From positions 2,604,001-2,668,000 of the forward strand of contig NZ_CP063849.1 in NCBI RefSeq assembly GCF_015277775.1: 64,000 nucleotides of DNA. Direction: 5' to 3'. The notes under the pieces were generated by a model. That model saw only the letters and a list, made by a program, of their open reading frames with translations, was not told the origin of the DNA and searched no databases. How positions within the stretch are numbered: the first letter of the stretch is position 1; every line of letters starts with the position of its first letter. Source of the DNA: Paludibaculum fermentans. Its GTDB lineage: Bacteria > Acidobacteriota > Terriglobia > Bryobacterales > Bryobacteraceae. Of the stretch, positions 33,554 through 42,206 are shown in pieces. The position numbers and the translations under genes are program-made.

Positions 33554-34366
33554 TCACTCTTTCAAGATGGACGACAGAAGCTCAACGCCTTGCACCGTCA
33601 AGAGGAACTTCTCGACTCGCTCATAGGGGGGCTTGCGGAGTTCGTAGTACTGGTGTTCGTCGACAGAGTGGACGGTGATCATGCCCCCCCTCACTTCAAT
33701 TTCCGCGCTGATCCGCATCGGCGGCGCCCATAGCGTGGAGAATTTTTCGCCGTCAAAGCTGTAGCCTCGGATGCGGACAAACCGGCCATTCGCTCCCGTT
33801 AGGTTGCCGTAGGCAAGAAACCAAGCTTCGCCTGCCCGTTGCGACGGAAGTTCCTTCATGAGTAGTTCATGGTGGTCCAGATCGTCGCCAGTCTCGGCCA
33901 CGCATTGCCAACCCGAAGTGTTCCGCCGGAAGGCCTGCACGATCACCTTCGTATCATAGGATCCGGACCCTCCTCGCAGGAGCAGAAATCCGGTGACGAC
34001 CACCGGCTCTCCCTGAATTTTTGTCTGGAAAACGTACGGCGCCTGGCTGTACTCGTCGCCCATATGCCTAGGATCGAGTTTGCTCAGTGTCTGCCGGAGC
34101 GCTGCCATGTCCTTTTCGTCGTGGTTCAGGCTGTCGACGATATGGCGCACCAGCAGCGCCTTTACCTGCCTCGTCAGCCGATCCCGAAATTCAGGGGTGT
34201 AGCGTTTTAGATCGTCATCGCTCTTGACCTGCAACTGATCTTGTAGGGTTCGAAACTGTTCGTTGCTCGATGTTGCCTGCGATGAGACAGGATCTTGAAG
34301 TGCCCATCCGGACAGGCAGTAGAGCGACAGCCCGATGACGGCCGCACAGATTTCTCGAAGCCACAT
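33554..34366 (-). CDS. Secreted hypothetical protein
   Basis: A 270-residue protein not recognised. The start at ATG 34366 has AAGGAG eight bases upstream; a TTG two codons earlier is too close to it. A signal peptide (MWLREICAAVIGLSLYCLSGWA) is followed by a helical region (FRTLQDQLQVKSDDDLKRY, FRDRLTRQVKALLVRHIVD) and a beta-rich C-terminal half ending in LTVQGVELLSSILKE. It should be periplasmic or surface-located. It stands alone between repeat-rich regions. Confidence 0.68.
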   Translation of the reverse strand: MWLREICAAVIGLSLYCLSGWALQDPVSSQATSSNEQFRTLQDQLQVKSDDDLKRYTPEFRDRLTRQVKALLVRHIVDSLNHDEKDMAALRQTLSKLDPRHMGDEYSQAPYVFQTKIQGEPVVVTGFLLLRGGSGSYDTKVIVQAFRRNTSGWQCVAETGDDLDHHELLMKELPSQRAGEAWFLAYGNLTGANGRFVRIRGYSFDGEKFSTLWAPPMRISAEIEVRGGMITVHSVDEHQYYELRKPPYERVEKFLLTVQGVELLSSILKE

Positions 34367-34549
34367 GGTCAAATCTCCTTGATCATTACACCGTCGAATC
34401 CGGCCTGCTCAGTCAATCTGGCGGGCTGCGGGCGACGACGAACTACGTTGTTGAAGGAAAAGGAATGCTGGCGCACCAGCATAATTGCCAGCGGTTGTTT
34501 GTGTAGATGGAGGTTTTGTAAAGAATCCTGCGAGGCTCATGCTCCCAAG

Positions 34550-34658
34550 GTGGATCGCGAGACACCGGAGAGTCGTGCGAGCTCCCCGTTGTCTCGCCAG
34601 GAGGCACCAGCAAGGTACTTGCTGTCGCTGCGACGATTGCCTCGCTGTCCCGCTTCAA
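34550..34658 (-). pseudogene. Deletion remnant of an AraC-family gene
   Basis: Two pieces of the AraC gene at 47492-48412 are fused here. 34550-34585 matches the helix-turn-helix coding part near 47718-47753 (ELARLSGVSRST), and 34586-34658 matches the upstream sensor part near 48100-48172 (SEAIVAAT.ST, GETTG). The roughly 345 bp between them in the intact gene are missing and the frame ends soon after. The sequence is close but not identical, so it comes from an older duplicate or a related gene. Confidence 0.75.
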
Positions 34659-34914
34659 ACCTGCACATCGTCCACAGGCGATCGCACTCCGTCCGCTGGC
34701 GGACTGGCACCAGCTTGGGCGTGGGCGGCTCCTGAGTGTGCGGAATGGTCAGGCGCCCTGGATTGCCTATCGAATGACCGTTCGCCCGCTCTCCGAATTG
34801 AGGACGAGGCGAACAGAATCCCGGTTAGAATCTTACGAAGTTTGTACGAATCACGCCGCTGTACCTCTCACCTGCCATCGATGCGCCGGGATTCAGTGAA
34901 AGGAATGTGCCATC

Positions 34915-37692
34915 TTGCCAGTACGCAGACCATCCCCTTCTCACCTTTTGAGTTGTGCTCCGTTTCGACAGGCGCTCGCCCGGATCCGCCGGCGCGCCAT
35001 CCTGGTTTTCGTCTTCGCGGGCGCGCTCATCCCGCCAGCAGCCGCTGACAACTGGAACTGGCGGGCCACTGCGCTGCTGAAGCAGGCGCGTTCCGGAGCC
35101 TGTGCGGTGCGCATGGCGGATGAACGTGTCCTGGTCACCGGAGGCACCGCCGAGGCGGCACTCTCGTCGGTTGAGATCTATCAGTTCGTGCCGGAGGAGC
35201 GCTTCGCGGACGCCGCGCCGATGAATGCAGCGCGGTCGAGCCACGGTTGCGCACTCGTCAAGGACGGCCGGATTCTGATTGCCGGCGGCGGGGCGGCCGG
35301 TATCGAACTGTACGAGCCTTCCCTCGACACCTGGACCTCGTTCGATTCCACGGTCCTGCGTGCAGAAGGCACCACCGTGACCCCTCTCTCCGATGGCCGG
35401 GTGCTGATCCTGGCCGGCAGAGCCAGCGAGGTGGAAGTGTTCGATCCGGACACGTCCACGATCAGCATTCTGCCCACCGCACTGACGCCGCGGCAACGGA
35501 GTTCCGTCACCCTTCTCCGGGACGGCCGCCTCCTGATTGCCGGAGGCACCGGCGATGCAGGTACGTTGAATACGGCCGAAATCCTGGATCCGGAAACGGG
35601 GGCAGTGACAGCCCTGACGCTGTCCATGCCCCGCGCGGAGCATTCCGCGACCGCCCTGTTCGATGGCCGCGTCCTGCTGGCGGGCGGGACCGATGGAGCG
35701 TCGGACTTGAACACTCTCGATATCTGGAGCCCCGAGACGAACACCTTCCAACTTCTGGGGGCGACGCTCAGCGTGGCGCGCCGGAATCATACGGCGCTGT
35801 TGTCGGACACAAACGGCTTCGTTCTGATTACCAGCGGCTCGGCGGCCGCACAGCCACTGGGCTCCTCGGAGTTGTTTGACCCTTCCTCGGATTCAGTCCA
35901 GCCAGCCGGATCCCTCACCGTCGCCCGCACGGACCTGGCGGGTGTCGTTCTGGCGGACGGGACGATTCTTGCCCTGGGGGGCCGCGACGACAACGGACCG
36001 AGCAGTGCCTGCGGCGTGCTGCCCAATCCCTCGTTCCGGCCATCGCAAAGCACCTATCACCCGCTGGAACGCGCCCTCGTCAGCGGATCGACTGGCGTCT
36101 CCGCTCTCAACGGCCGCATCAGCTTCGACCTGACCCAGATCGACGCGGGCGGGAAATCGATCGCTTCCAATGCGCGCCTGATCTCGACGTTCGGGACGCT
36201 GGTGAACGGCAATCTCCCCAGCACGCCCGTTGTGGACCTTGGGCGTTCCGACATCGGCAGCACGTTTGTCCTGACCCTGCGGGCGACTGTTTCCCCGACC
36301 CAGATCATCAGCGTCCAGGTGCGCTTCAACGTCAAGTTGCGCCCCTCCCTGGTGGTGACCGGGCTGACCGGCGCGGTGGTCGCTGGGCAACCGGTTGCCA
36401 CCCGCGCCACGCTGACTGCCGATGGGGGCAACGTGGCCTTCTCGGGGACGCTCAACCTCACAACCGGCGGTGTCACCCTGTCAAAGAGCATTTCCGCCAC
36501 TGCCGCCTCCTTCTCGACCGAGAACACGATCTGTTGTCCTCTTGCGGGCAAGGATACGGGAGCCTCCGGAATCGCCTCGCTGAACGCCACGTACGGTGGC
36601 AATCTTTTCCTGGAGCCGGCCTCCGCCTCGACCTCGCAGGTGGTGGTGAGCGCTATCCCATCGATGTCGCTCACCTTTGGGGCCATGCGGCTGGCCACGC
36701 CGTCCCCGCTCACGCTGAACGTTGCTCCCGCCGGGCCCGATCTCACCGGCCTGAACCTGACCATCGACCCTGCGCTGCGGCCCACAGGAGAGGGCACGGT
36801 GAAAGCGGCGAACGGCACCCCCTCTTCGGCCGCTTTGCAGGGCCCCGGCGCTCCCGTGTTCAGCGCCGTGCCGTCGTACCCCCTGTCGGCCGCGGCGTTC
36901 AGCTATACGCCCACTATCGCCGACCGGCGCAGTGGATTTGTCTGTTTCGATGCGGCCTATTCCGGAGACGCCCGGTACCGCCCCGTCGCCGGGCTCGCTA
37001 CGCTGCCGTGCGCGCAGGTCAGTGGCGCTCCTACGGGTCTGCAGGCCGTCTCCCCGCCGGGCACGTTCGTGATGGGAACACCGAGTGCGCTGACTGCGCG
37101 CCTGACGTGGCCGAACTCCGTGGGCATCGTCAATCGAAACGTGAACGTGCTGGCAGACGGACGGGCCGCGGGTACCATCCTGCTCACGCCCGATCCGACT
37201 GGGTTGGGGGTTGCGCAAGGCACGGCCAACGTTCTGCTCCCGTTCAATACGCGCAACCTGGCGTTCACCTACGACCAAAGCGGGGACCTGTTGTCGTCCC
37301 AGGCGTCCGTTGCCGTTGCGATGTCGCCTGTCTCCACGGCGATGACGACGCGGGTGGCGGCCACCGTGAGTAATCCGTTCTCGATCGGATACACGCTGAC
37401 CGTCAACAATCAGGGCGTGACGATTCCCGGCGGAACTTCGCTGGGGAGCGGCATAGAGCTACGGGAGAACGGTGTGTTGGTGCAGCAGTTGCCTGTGCCC
37501 ACCATTCCGGCCGGGATCGCGGGTACGATCGTCGATGGAAGCAGCAACACAATCCTGCCGACCAGCATTCTGGTGAACGGGTCGATCACCAACCTGATTC
37601 TGCCGCTGGGGCAGCACGCGTTCACCATCCGGTTCCCCGGAAGTGCCTTGTTCCAGGCGTCGGAGGCGCAAGTCACGGTGCGCGTGCAGTAA
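34915..37692 (+). CDS. Secreted kelch-propeller protein with Ig-like repeats
   Basis: A 925-residue exported protein starting with TTG 34915 (AAAGGA about 10 nt upstream). A basic/hydrophobic leader (RIRRRAILVFVFAGALIPPAAA) precedes seven kelch-type blades at about 50-375, each ending in a repeat such as RVLVTGGTAE, RILIAGGGAAG, RLLIAGGTGDAGTLNTAEI, RVLLAGGTDG and TILALGGRDDNG. The rest (about 390-925) is beta-rich and Ser/Thr/Gly-rich, with Ig-like (Big_3-type) modules such as ATLTADGGNVAFSGTLNLTT and FDAAYSGDARYRPVAG. No catalytic site is visible; adhesion or glycan binding at the cell surface is plausible. It converges on the GH127 gene with 16 bp between. Confidence 0.8.
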   Translation: MPVRRPSPSHLLSCAPFRQALARIRRRAILVFVFAGALIPPAAADNWNWRATALLKQARSGACAVRMADERVLVTGGTAEAALSSVEIYQFVPEERFADAAPMNAARSSHGCALVKDGRILIAGGGAAGIELYEPSLDTWTSFDSTVLRAEGTTVTPLSDGRVLILAGRASEVEVFDPDTSTISILPTALTPRQRSSVTLLRDGRLLIAGGTGDAGTLNTAEILDPETGAVTALTLSMPRAEHSATALFDGRVLLAGGTDGASDLNTLDIWSPETNTFQLLGATLSVARRNHTALLSDTNGFVLITSGSAAAQPLGSSELFDPSSDSVQPAGSLTVARTDLAGVVLADGTILALGGRDDNGPSSACGVLPNPSFRPSQSTYHPLERALVSGSTGVSALNGRISFDLTQIDAGGKSIASNARLISTFGTLVNGNLPSTPVVDLGRSDIGSTFVLTLRATVSPTQIISVQVRFNVKLRPSLVVTGLTGAVVAGQPVATRATLTADGGNVAFSGTLNLTTGGVTLSKSISATAASFSTENTICCPLAGKDTGASGIASLNATYGGNLFLEPASASTSQVVVSAIPSMSLTFGAMRLATPSPLTLNVAPAGPDLTGLNLTIDPALRPTGEGTVKAANGTPSSAALQGPGAPVFSAVPSYPLSAAAFSYTPTIADRRSGFVCFDAAYSGDARYRPVAGLATLPCAQVSGAPTGLQAVSPPGTFVMGTPSALTARLTWPNSVGIVNRNVNVLADGRAAGTILLTPDPTGLGVAQGTANVLLPFNTRNLAFTYDQSGDLLSSQASVAVAMSPVSTAMTTRVAATVSNPFSIGYTLTVNNQGVTIPGGTSLGSGIELRENGVLVQQLPVPTIPAGIAGTIVDGSSNTILPTSILVNGSITNLILPLGQHAFTIRFPGSALFQASEAQVTVRVQ

Positions 37693-37708
37693 CGGAGATC
37701 GACTGCGG

Positions 37709-39715
37709 TTATCCGGAGACCCTCCAGTAGACCGCAAAGCGACCCCACAGCCGATGGAGCGGCTTCAGCGCGATGGGCGGGTTGGACCCGGCAATCCGGA
37801 AGGAGAGCGGAGATGACCCGTCGGGCTTGATCCAGTCCTCCGGGGCCGCACCGGAGGCGCGGAGCGCCGGGACCTCGATCGGAGCCTTGGAAACCTGCGG
37901 GCCCTGCTTGTTCCGGATGAGATCCTCGGTGAGGCCTGCCATGCCGAGATCGCCGGCGAGAACGATGGGCCCGTAGAGGAACGCCTGCAGGCCGGGATCG
38001 TCAGGAAGCGATTCGACGGTCAATCGCATCGGCATTTCCAGGTCGATGCGGTCCCCTTTCTTCCATGCGCGTGTGAGACTCAGGTAGCTGCCGGCCTGGG
38101 GCGTCGCTTCGATGGCCTTGCCGTTGACCTTGACGCGGGCGGAAGTGGTCCAGGCGGGGATTCGCAGCCGCAGGGTCCAGGCCGCTGCCGGCGTCGCCTG
38201 GATGACAATCCCGGTTAAAGGCTCATCCGGAAACCTGGTTTCCTGGCGCAGCCGAACTCCCTGCTGGGTGGCATTCAGTTCCGAAGCCACAAACAGGTTC
38301 ACGGTGATGCCATCCGGCCCGTAGAAGTAGATGCTGTCGTTCAGCTTGGCGAATTCTTCCAGCGCTGATCCCGTGCAGCACCAAAACGACTGATCGTCCG
38401 TATTGAGCGTTTTCCAGGCGCCCGGCGCCAAGGAGAGGAAGTAAGTGGAGTGACCGGTGGCGTGCTCGATGGTGCCCAGGCGGTGGTTGAACAGGTTGCG
38501 CTCGTAGTAATCGAAATAGCGCGGATCGCCGCTCCAGGAGTACAACTGCCGCGTGAGCTTCATCATGTTGTAAGCGCAGCAGCATTCCTGGTGGTGCGTC
38601 GAGGCTTTCCATTCGAGAGAAAGGCGGCCTGGATTGGTGAGCCAGGCCTCGGCATTGCTGCTGCCTCCGGTGGCGTACGTGCGCGCCGAGACGACGGAAT
38701 ACCAGAAGAACTCGGCCGCATCCCGGAAGCGCACGTCGCTGGTGAGTTCGAAGCGGCGTGCGGCCCCGATGACCTGGGGGATGTGGGTGTTGGTGTGCAG
38801 ATTGCGAAGTTCGTCGCGGCGTTCGGCCAACGGGGTGACAAAGGCCAGTTTGTGGAAGCGGTCGCCGGCGGTGGCCCAGCGATCCTCGTGTGCAGCGGCA
38901 GCCATGTTGTACAGCACCTCATTCATGCCGCCGAACTCTTCCTTAAGAATCTGCTGCATGGGGCGCAGCCCCTTCGAATCGCTCCAGCGATCCGCCCAGT
39001 CCGCCATCCTGGAAGCGACTTCGAGGGCCTGCCGGTTACCCGCATGGAGGTACATGTCGAGCAGGCCGGCCATGATCTTGTGGATAGTATAAAACGGCGC
39101 CCACACGCGTTTCCCTTGCTCCAGCCGGTTGAACAGCTCGATTGGGAAAGCACTCAGATAGCCGCCCGCGGACAACGCTTCCTGGCAGCGCGCCAGGCCG
39201 GCCACGATCTCGTCGCCGCGAGCCTTGAGTTCCAGATCGCCCGCGGACGCGAAGCGCAGAGCGCACGCGGAGAGGTAGTGTCCGGTGAAATGGCCGCGCA
39301 GTTCAGACTTCGGATCCTCCCATCCACCCAGCGGGTTCGCGGACGTCGGCAACCCGGCGTTGAGGCGGAAGGTATGGAGGAGGCGATCCGCCCCCAGGCG
39401 CAGCATGTAGGCCCGGTTGGCCTCCGACGCCTCGAGGCAAGGACCCGGCAGCAGGCGAACCTGAGTCAGGGAAAACGGCAAGGCCCGGCGCGGTGCTTCC
39501 TTACGAGTGAACACTAGCGGCTGGGCGAACAACGGTGCCTCTCCGGTGGGGGGACGCACTCCGGGAGGAACCGGATTCTGCACCGCGGTTTCCGAGGCGG
39601 AAGCCGGCGGCGGCTGAGGCGTCTGTTGTGCGAGGGCCGCCGGCACACCTGCCACCGCCACCGTGAAGGCTCTCCGGCTCGGGCTCGCCCCCTGTGCGGG
39701 GTCCTTGTGGGTCAT
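37709..39715 (-). CDS. GH127-family beta-L-arabinofuranosidase-like protein (DUF1680)
   Basis: A 668-residue exported glycosidase. I start at ATG 39715 (GGGGTGA just upstream), giving a Tat leader (SPSRRAFTVAVAGVPAALAQ); an 82-residue upstream extension runs through a repeat and is not conserved-looking. The (alpha/alpha)6 barrel shows WAPFYTIHKIMAGLLDMY, GGMNEVLYNMAA and FELTSDVRFRDAAEFFW. The zinc/thiolate catalytic site of GH127 is represented by HHQECCCAYNMMKLTR and SFWCCTGSALEEFAKL. The C-terminal beta domain ends near LHRLWGRFAVYWRVSG. It likely removes L-arabinofuranose from plant-derived polymers in the periplasm. The extra Cys in ECCC is unusual. Confidence 0.88.
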   Translation of the reverse strand: MTHKDPAQGASPSRRAFTVAVAGVPAALAQQTPQPPPASASETAVQNPVPPGVRPPTGEAPLFAQPLVFTRKEAPRRALPFSLTQVRLLPGPCLEASEANRAYMLRLGADRLLHTFRLNAGLPTSANPLGGWEDPKSELRGHFTGHYLSACALRFASAGDLELKARGDEIVAGLARCQEALSAGGYLSAFPIELFNRLEQGKRVWAPFYTIHKIMAGLLDMYLHAGNRQALEVASRMADWADRWSDSKGLRPMQQILKEEFGGMNEVLYNMAAAAHEDRWATAGDRFHKLAFVTPLAERRDELRNLHTNTHIPQVIGAARRFELTSDVRFRDAAEFFWYSVVSARTYATGGSSNAEAWLTNPGRLSLEWKASTHHQECCCAYNMMKLTRQLYSWSGDPRYFDYYERNLFNHRLGTIEHATGHSTYFLSLAPGAWKTLNTDDQSFWCCTGSALEEFAKLNDSIYFYGPDGITVNLFVASELNATQQGVRLRQETRFPDEPLTGIVIQATPAAAWTLRLRIPAWTTSARVKVNGKAIEATPQAGSYLSLTRAWKKGDRIDLEMPMRLTVESLPDDPGLQAFLYGPIVLAGDLGMAGLTEDLIRNKQGPQVSKAPIEVPALRASGAAPEDWIKPDGSSPLSFRIAGSNPPIALKPLHRLWGRFAVYWRVSG

Positions 39716-39847
39716 GTCACCCCACATCATACGGAATTGGAGTGTAAAGGGAGGGCTTGGGCCGGGATGGCGGCAGAAGGGTGGGAGCCGGCAGTGGGCA
39801 TCGCGGCCATGACCTGGAAGTTGTTCTCGAAAGAGGAGTGGGCCGAC

Positions 39848-39887
39848 AAGCCTTTCGTTTTTTGTGGTTTGGGGAAAGGTGGACGCC
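39848..39887. repeat. Dispersed repeat, divergent copy (D)
   Basis: This stretch resembles 33087-33127 in copy A (AAGCCTTTC, GGAAAGGTG, ACGCC in the same order). In the same minus-strand frame it gives STFPQTTKNERLVGP against CTFPQATEKERLTDP in copy A. Similarity is weaker than between the other copies. The surrounding 39716-40282 gap has no supportable gene. Confidence 0.5.
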
Positions 39888-40258
39888 GAGGGTATTCCCT
39901 GTCGAGGAAGCGCCCGGCTTCCTTCCAGGCCACGTTTTGCGATAGATCTCATTCCGACCACCTCTCGGGCCGTCAGCCTTCTCGCAGCACTATCGAGCTA
40001 CACGATAATCGAGGCCATTCTTCATCCTGGGATCATTAGAGGATTTCTACCGCTGGTTGCGACGCATCTGGATTCAAGGCTGGACCAGCAGCCTGTGGCG
40101 GAAGTCGCCCAGCCGCGTTCGCACGGCCGCCGGTACTACAATGGCAGCCCAAGTGCAATTTCGAAGCCGCTCCGAAGAGAGTCGCCTTTTTCTGGGAGGA
40201 GGGCCGGCGGCGGGGCGGACCCAAAGGGCGACAAGGGGTTGCGGCCCATGGCAGTGTC

Positions 40259-40298
40259 GAGCCGGCCTCCGAGTGGCCGGCACTAGTTCGGCCGGCTC
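40259..40298 (-). other. Inverted repeat across the 3' end of the immunity-like gene
   Basis: GAGCCGGCC (40259-40267) and GGCCGGCTC (40290-40298) form a perfect 9-bp stem with a 22-nt loop, and the stop codon at 40283-40285 lies inside the loop. It may stabilise the end of the transcript; no T-tract follows. Confidence 0.4.
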
Positions 40299-40741
40299 TT
40301 CGCGCCATGGCCTCGCAAGCCCTTGCCGCGCGGCAAGCGGGACTTCCGCCACAGACTGCTATACCAGTCAACGTTTGTCCTGGCATCCACACCTATGCTG
40401 GATTTGACGTAATCCTCAAAAAGGAGATTCGACGATGTCTTTGGCCTGCCGTAATAGAACCACTCCCACAGTACTCGATCCGCATCAGCGATTCGGAACG
40501 TAGATTTATCAAACACCAATCCGCTCGGTGTCCAAATGGTCAAGTGCTCGTCGTCGTCGAAATAAAGATGAAGAACATTCGCATCAGCCCGACATCGTGC
40601 CAATTTTAGGAAGCTATCATACGGCCGACCGAACCAGACGCCCCAGAAACGTGGCGTACCTGTTTTCGCCTTAGAAAGATCGCGGCAGATTGCATCCGCG
40701 ATCCTGCTGGTTTCAATAGAATTTGGGATCTCACGTTGCAT
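40283..40741 (-). CDS. Hypothetical protein, candidate immunity protein for the adjacent toxin fragment
   Basis: A 152-residue protein. The central block (FWGVWFGRPYDSFLKLA, LHLYFDDDEHLTIWTPSGL, FRIADADRVLWEWFYYGRP, NLLFEDYVK) reads like a real compact alpha/beta domain, with Trp/Tyr-rich and acidic stretches like those of small immunity proteins. The last 15 residues (WRKSRLPRGKGLRGH) look low-complexity and may be read-through past a lost stop. It starts 2 bp after the stop codon of a toxin C-terminal fragment, the usual position of an immunity gene. No ribosome site is evident. The immunity role is inferred from position only. Confidence 0.6.
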   Translation of the reverse strand: MQREIPNSIETSRIADAICRDLSKAKTGTPRFWGVWFGRPYDSFLKLARCRADANVLHLYFDDDEHLTIWTPSGLVFDKSTFRIADADRVLWEWFYYGRPKTSSNLLFEDYVKSSIGVDARTNVDWYSSLWRKSRLPRGKGLRGHGAKSRPN

Positions 40742-40743
40742 GC

Positions 40744-40959
40744 TTATCTCACAACCCAGGCTGGATCCACTTGTTGCGGGTACACCTGGTTGCCGCCAAC
40801 CAGGTAACCGAAATGTGGAGCCGCAGAGCCTTCGAACATTCGCGTCCCAGGCTGCACCCTAATCTTGAATACCGACGCAGCCGTGATGCCCGGTGGCAAC
40901 TCGAAAAGGGGACGAAAAGAGGACAGCCTTTCCAGTACTTCCGCCGGACCGGGCGTCAG
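40744..40959 (-). pseudogene. Orphan C-terminal fragment of a TNT-like (DUF4237) toxin
   Basis: Translating the minus strand gives 71 sense codons and TAA at 40746. The peptide runs through ERLSSFRPLFELPPG, VFKIRVQPGTRMFEGSAAP and HFGYLVGGNQVYPQQ and ends DPAWVVR. The order LPPG, then V.PGT, then G.AAP.FG, then GG.Q.Y resembles the end of tuberculosis-necrotizing-toxin-type NAD glycohydrolase domains found at the C-termini of polymorphic and RHS toxins. There is no start codon or delivery domain; upstream it runs straight into the HigA-like gene. I read it as a displaced toxin tip. The family match is by eye and moderate. Confidence 0.5.
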
Positions 40960-41273
40960 GCCGAAACCGGCTCGGCGGCTTCCATGCGCCTGACGCGGAT
41001 TTTCACCTCCACGCGCGAGCCCAGGCGGTTGATGATCGACATGAGCCGATCAACGGTGAAGCGCCCGAGGTCTGCGTTTCGGATGCGGGAGAAGTCGGCC
41101 GCCGCGATGCCGGTGCGGTCATGCGCCTTGCGTACGGTTAATCTCTCCTTGTCGAGCATTTTGATGATTTCGGCAGCTAGCAGCGCCTTGAATTGTTCCA
41201 CATCGGCGTTGGCATGCCCAAGATCGCGGAACACGTTGCCGCTGCCACGCACGATCTCCAGTTCGCCCTTCAT
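40956..41273 (-). CDS. HigA-like antitoxin, XRE helix-turn-helix
   Basis: A 105-residue DNA-binding protein of the short HTH type found in HigBA/RelE-linked antitoxins. The HTH reads LTVRKAHDRTGIAAADFSRIR followed by FTVDRLMSIINRLG, and the C-terminus is basic (VEVKIRVRRM). Its ATG overlaps the stop of the upstream toxin frame as ATGA, the usual toxin-first order of this class. It should bind both the toxin and the operator at 41643-41660. The antitoxin frame is intact although the toxin is frameshifted. Confidence 0.85.
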   Translation of the reverse strand: MKGELEIVRGSGNVFRDLGHANADVEQFKALLAAEIIKMLDKERLTVRKAHDRTGIAAADFSRIRNADLGRFTVDRLMSIINRLGSRVEVKIRVRRMEAAEPVSA

Positions 41274-41616
41274 CGCAACATCTCCTTCATCCGTTTCAGC
41301 CGGTCCTTGATCAGGTCAATTTCGCGTTTGGGTGTCTTTATGCCCTGTGTGGATTGCTTCTGGAAGGCATGCACGACCCATATCTCATTGGCGATCTGCA
41401 CCGCGTAGACCACGCGGAAGGCATCGCCCTTGAACGCCAGGCAATCTCGAAGACACCGGAACTGAGGCCGTGCATCGGCCTTGCCAGGTCCGACTTGCCA
41501 CCTTCGGCCGCGATGGTGATCGCCGTGAGACAAATCGTCCGGGCCGCCTCCGGAAAAGTCTCAAACTCTCTCAATGCCGCCTTCACCCACGAGACAGGCA
41601 GGGTTTTTCGCGTCAT
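41270..41616 (-). pseudogene. HigB/Gp49-like toxin inactivated by a one-base frameshift
   Basis: The first part (MTRKTLPVSWVKAALREFE to LSSGVFEIA) and the second part (LAFKGDAFRVVYAVQIANEI to KRMKEMLR) together form one complete phage Gp49/RelE-superfamily toxin of about 115 residues, but they lie in different frames. The break is at about 41437-41442, where GCCTGGCG appears in place of an expected GCCNTGGCG, so one base is missing. The toxin stop overlaps the antitoxin start (ATGA). A sequencing error cannot be excluded; if the base is restored the pair is a complete toxin-antitoxin operon. Confidence 0.8.
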
Positions 41617-41642
41617 ACCGGAGGAAGCGCCCCTGGAGAGAT

Positions 41643-41660
41643 GTTGTCATATCTGACAAC
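41643..41660. promoter_or_regulatory. Operator-like inverted repeat upstream of the HigBA pair
   Basis: GTTGTCA-TATC-TGACAAC is a perfect 7-bp inverted repeat with a 4-nt spacer, 27 bp upstream of the toxin start. Size and position fit the palindromic site that HigA-type antitoxins bind to repress their own operon. Confidence 0.65.
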
Positions 41661-42206
41661 AGCGTATCAACTATCCTCTTCAGGGGGAGCATGCTAGCGC
41701 TGGAGAAGGGGCCCTCCCTGTACACCCCTCTGGAGCTCGAATCTTCGTCACGCCGGAAGGCGCTACATTGTAACGTCCGATCGGTTTGGAGTCGGCGGGC
41801 ACCAGGCTGGAAGGGGGTCTCGCAAGCACGGATCCCGGAGGCCCTACGAGAAGCGCGGGCTTGCAGCGGTACTAGATTGTATCGTCTGACAGAAGATATA
41901 GGTCGTGCGAGAGCGACAGCCCCTCGCCTCTGGGTGATGGCTTGCCAGAATCGACGATCTTCAGTGCCAACTGAGGCCGCAGGGCAACTTTTCCTAACCG
42001 ACGCAAAGGTTGTCTACGAACGCGCAGTCGTGGACTGCGGGCGGGAGGAGCCAGCGACCTATCACCATCGGGGGCGGCCATCGCCTGGTCATCGAGAGTA
42101 CCGCAGGATCGCTCCTATGGCCTGTCCCGGGTCTTCAATGGACTGGCGACGGCGACGGGCGGCGGGTGCTATCTGCCGTCTTCCGGAAAGGCTCCGAGAG
42201 CCGGCG
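41661..42206. other. Intergenic region, no gene seen
   Basis: About 550 bp with no supportable gene. A 320-codon plus-strand frame starting at 41574 crosses it and then runs antisense into the next gene; it shows no domain and is treated as chance. A short minus-strand frame at 41872-42081 is also unsupported. Confidence 0.5.

Noticed and set aside
40723-41310. 195-residue plus-strand gene opposite the toxin fragment and HigA
   Set aside because: It covers the opposite strand of two coding-like segments with family signals, while it has none itself.
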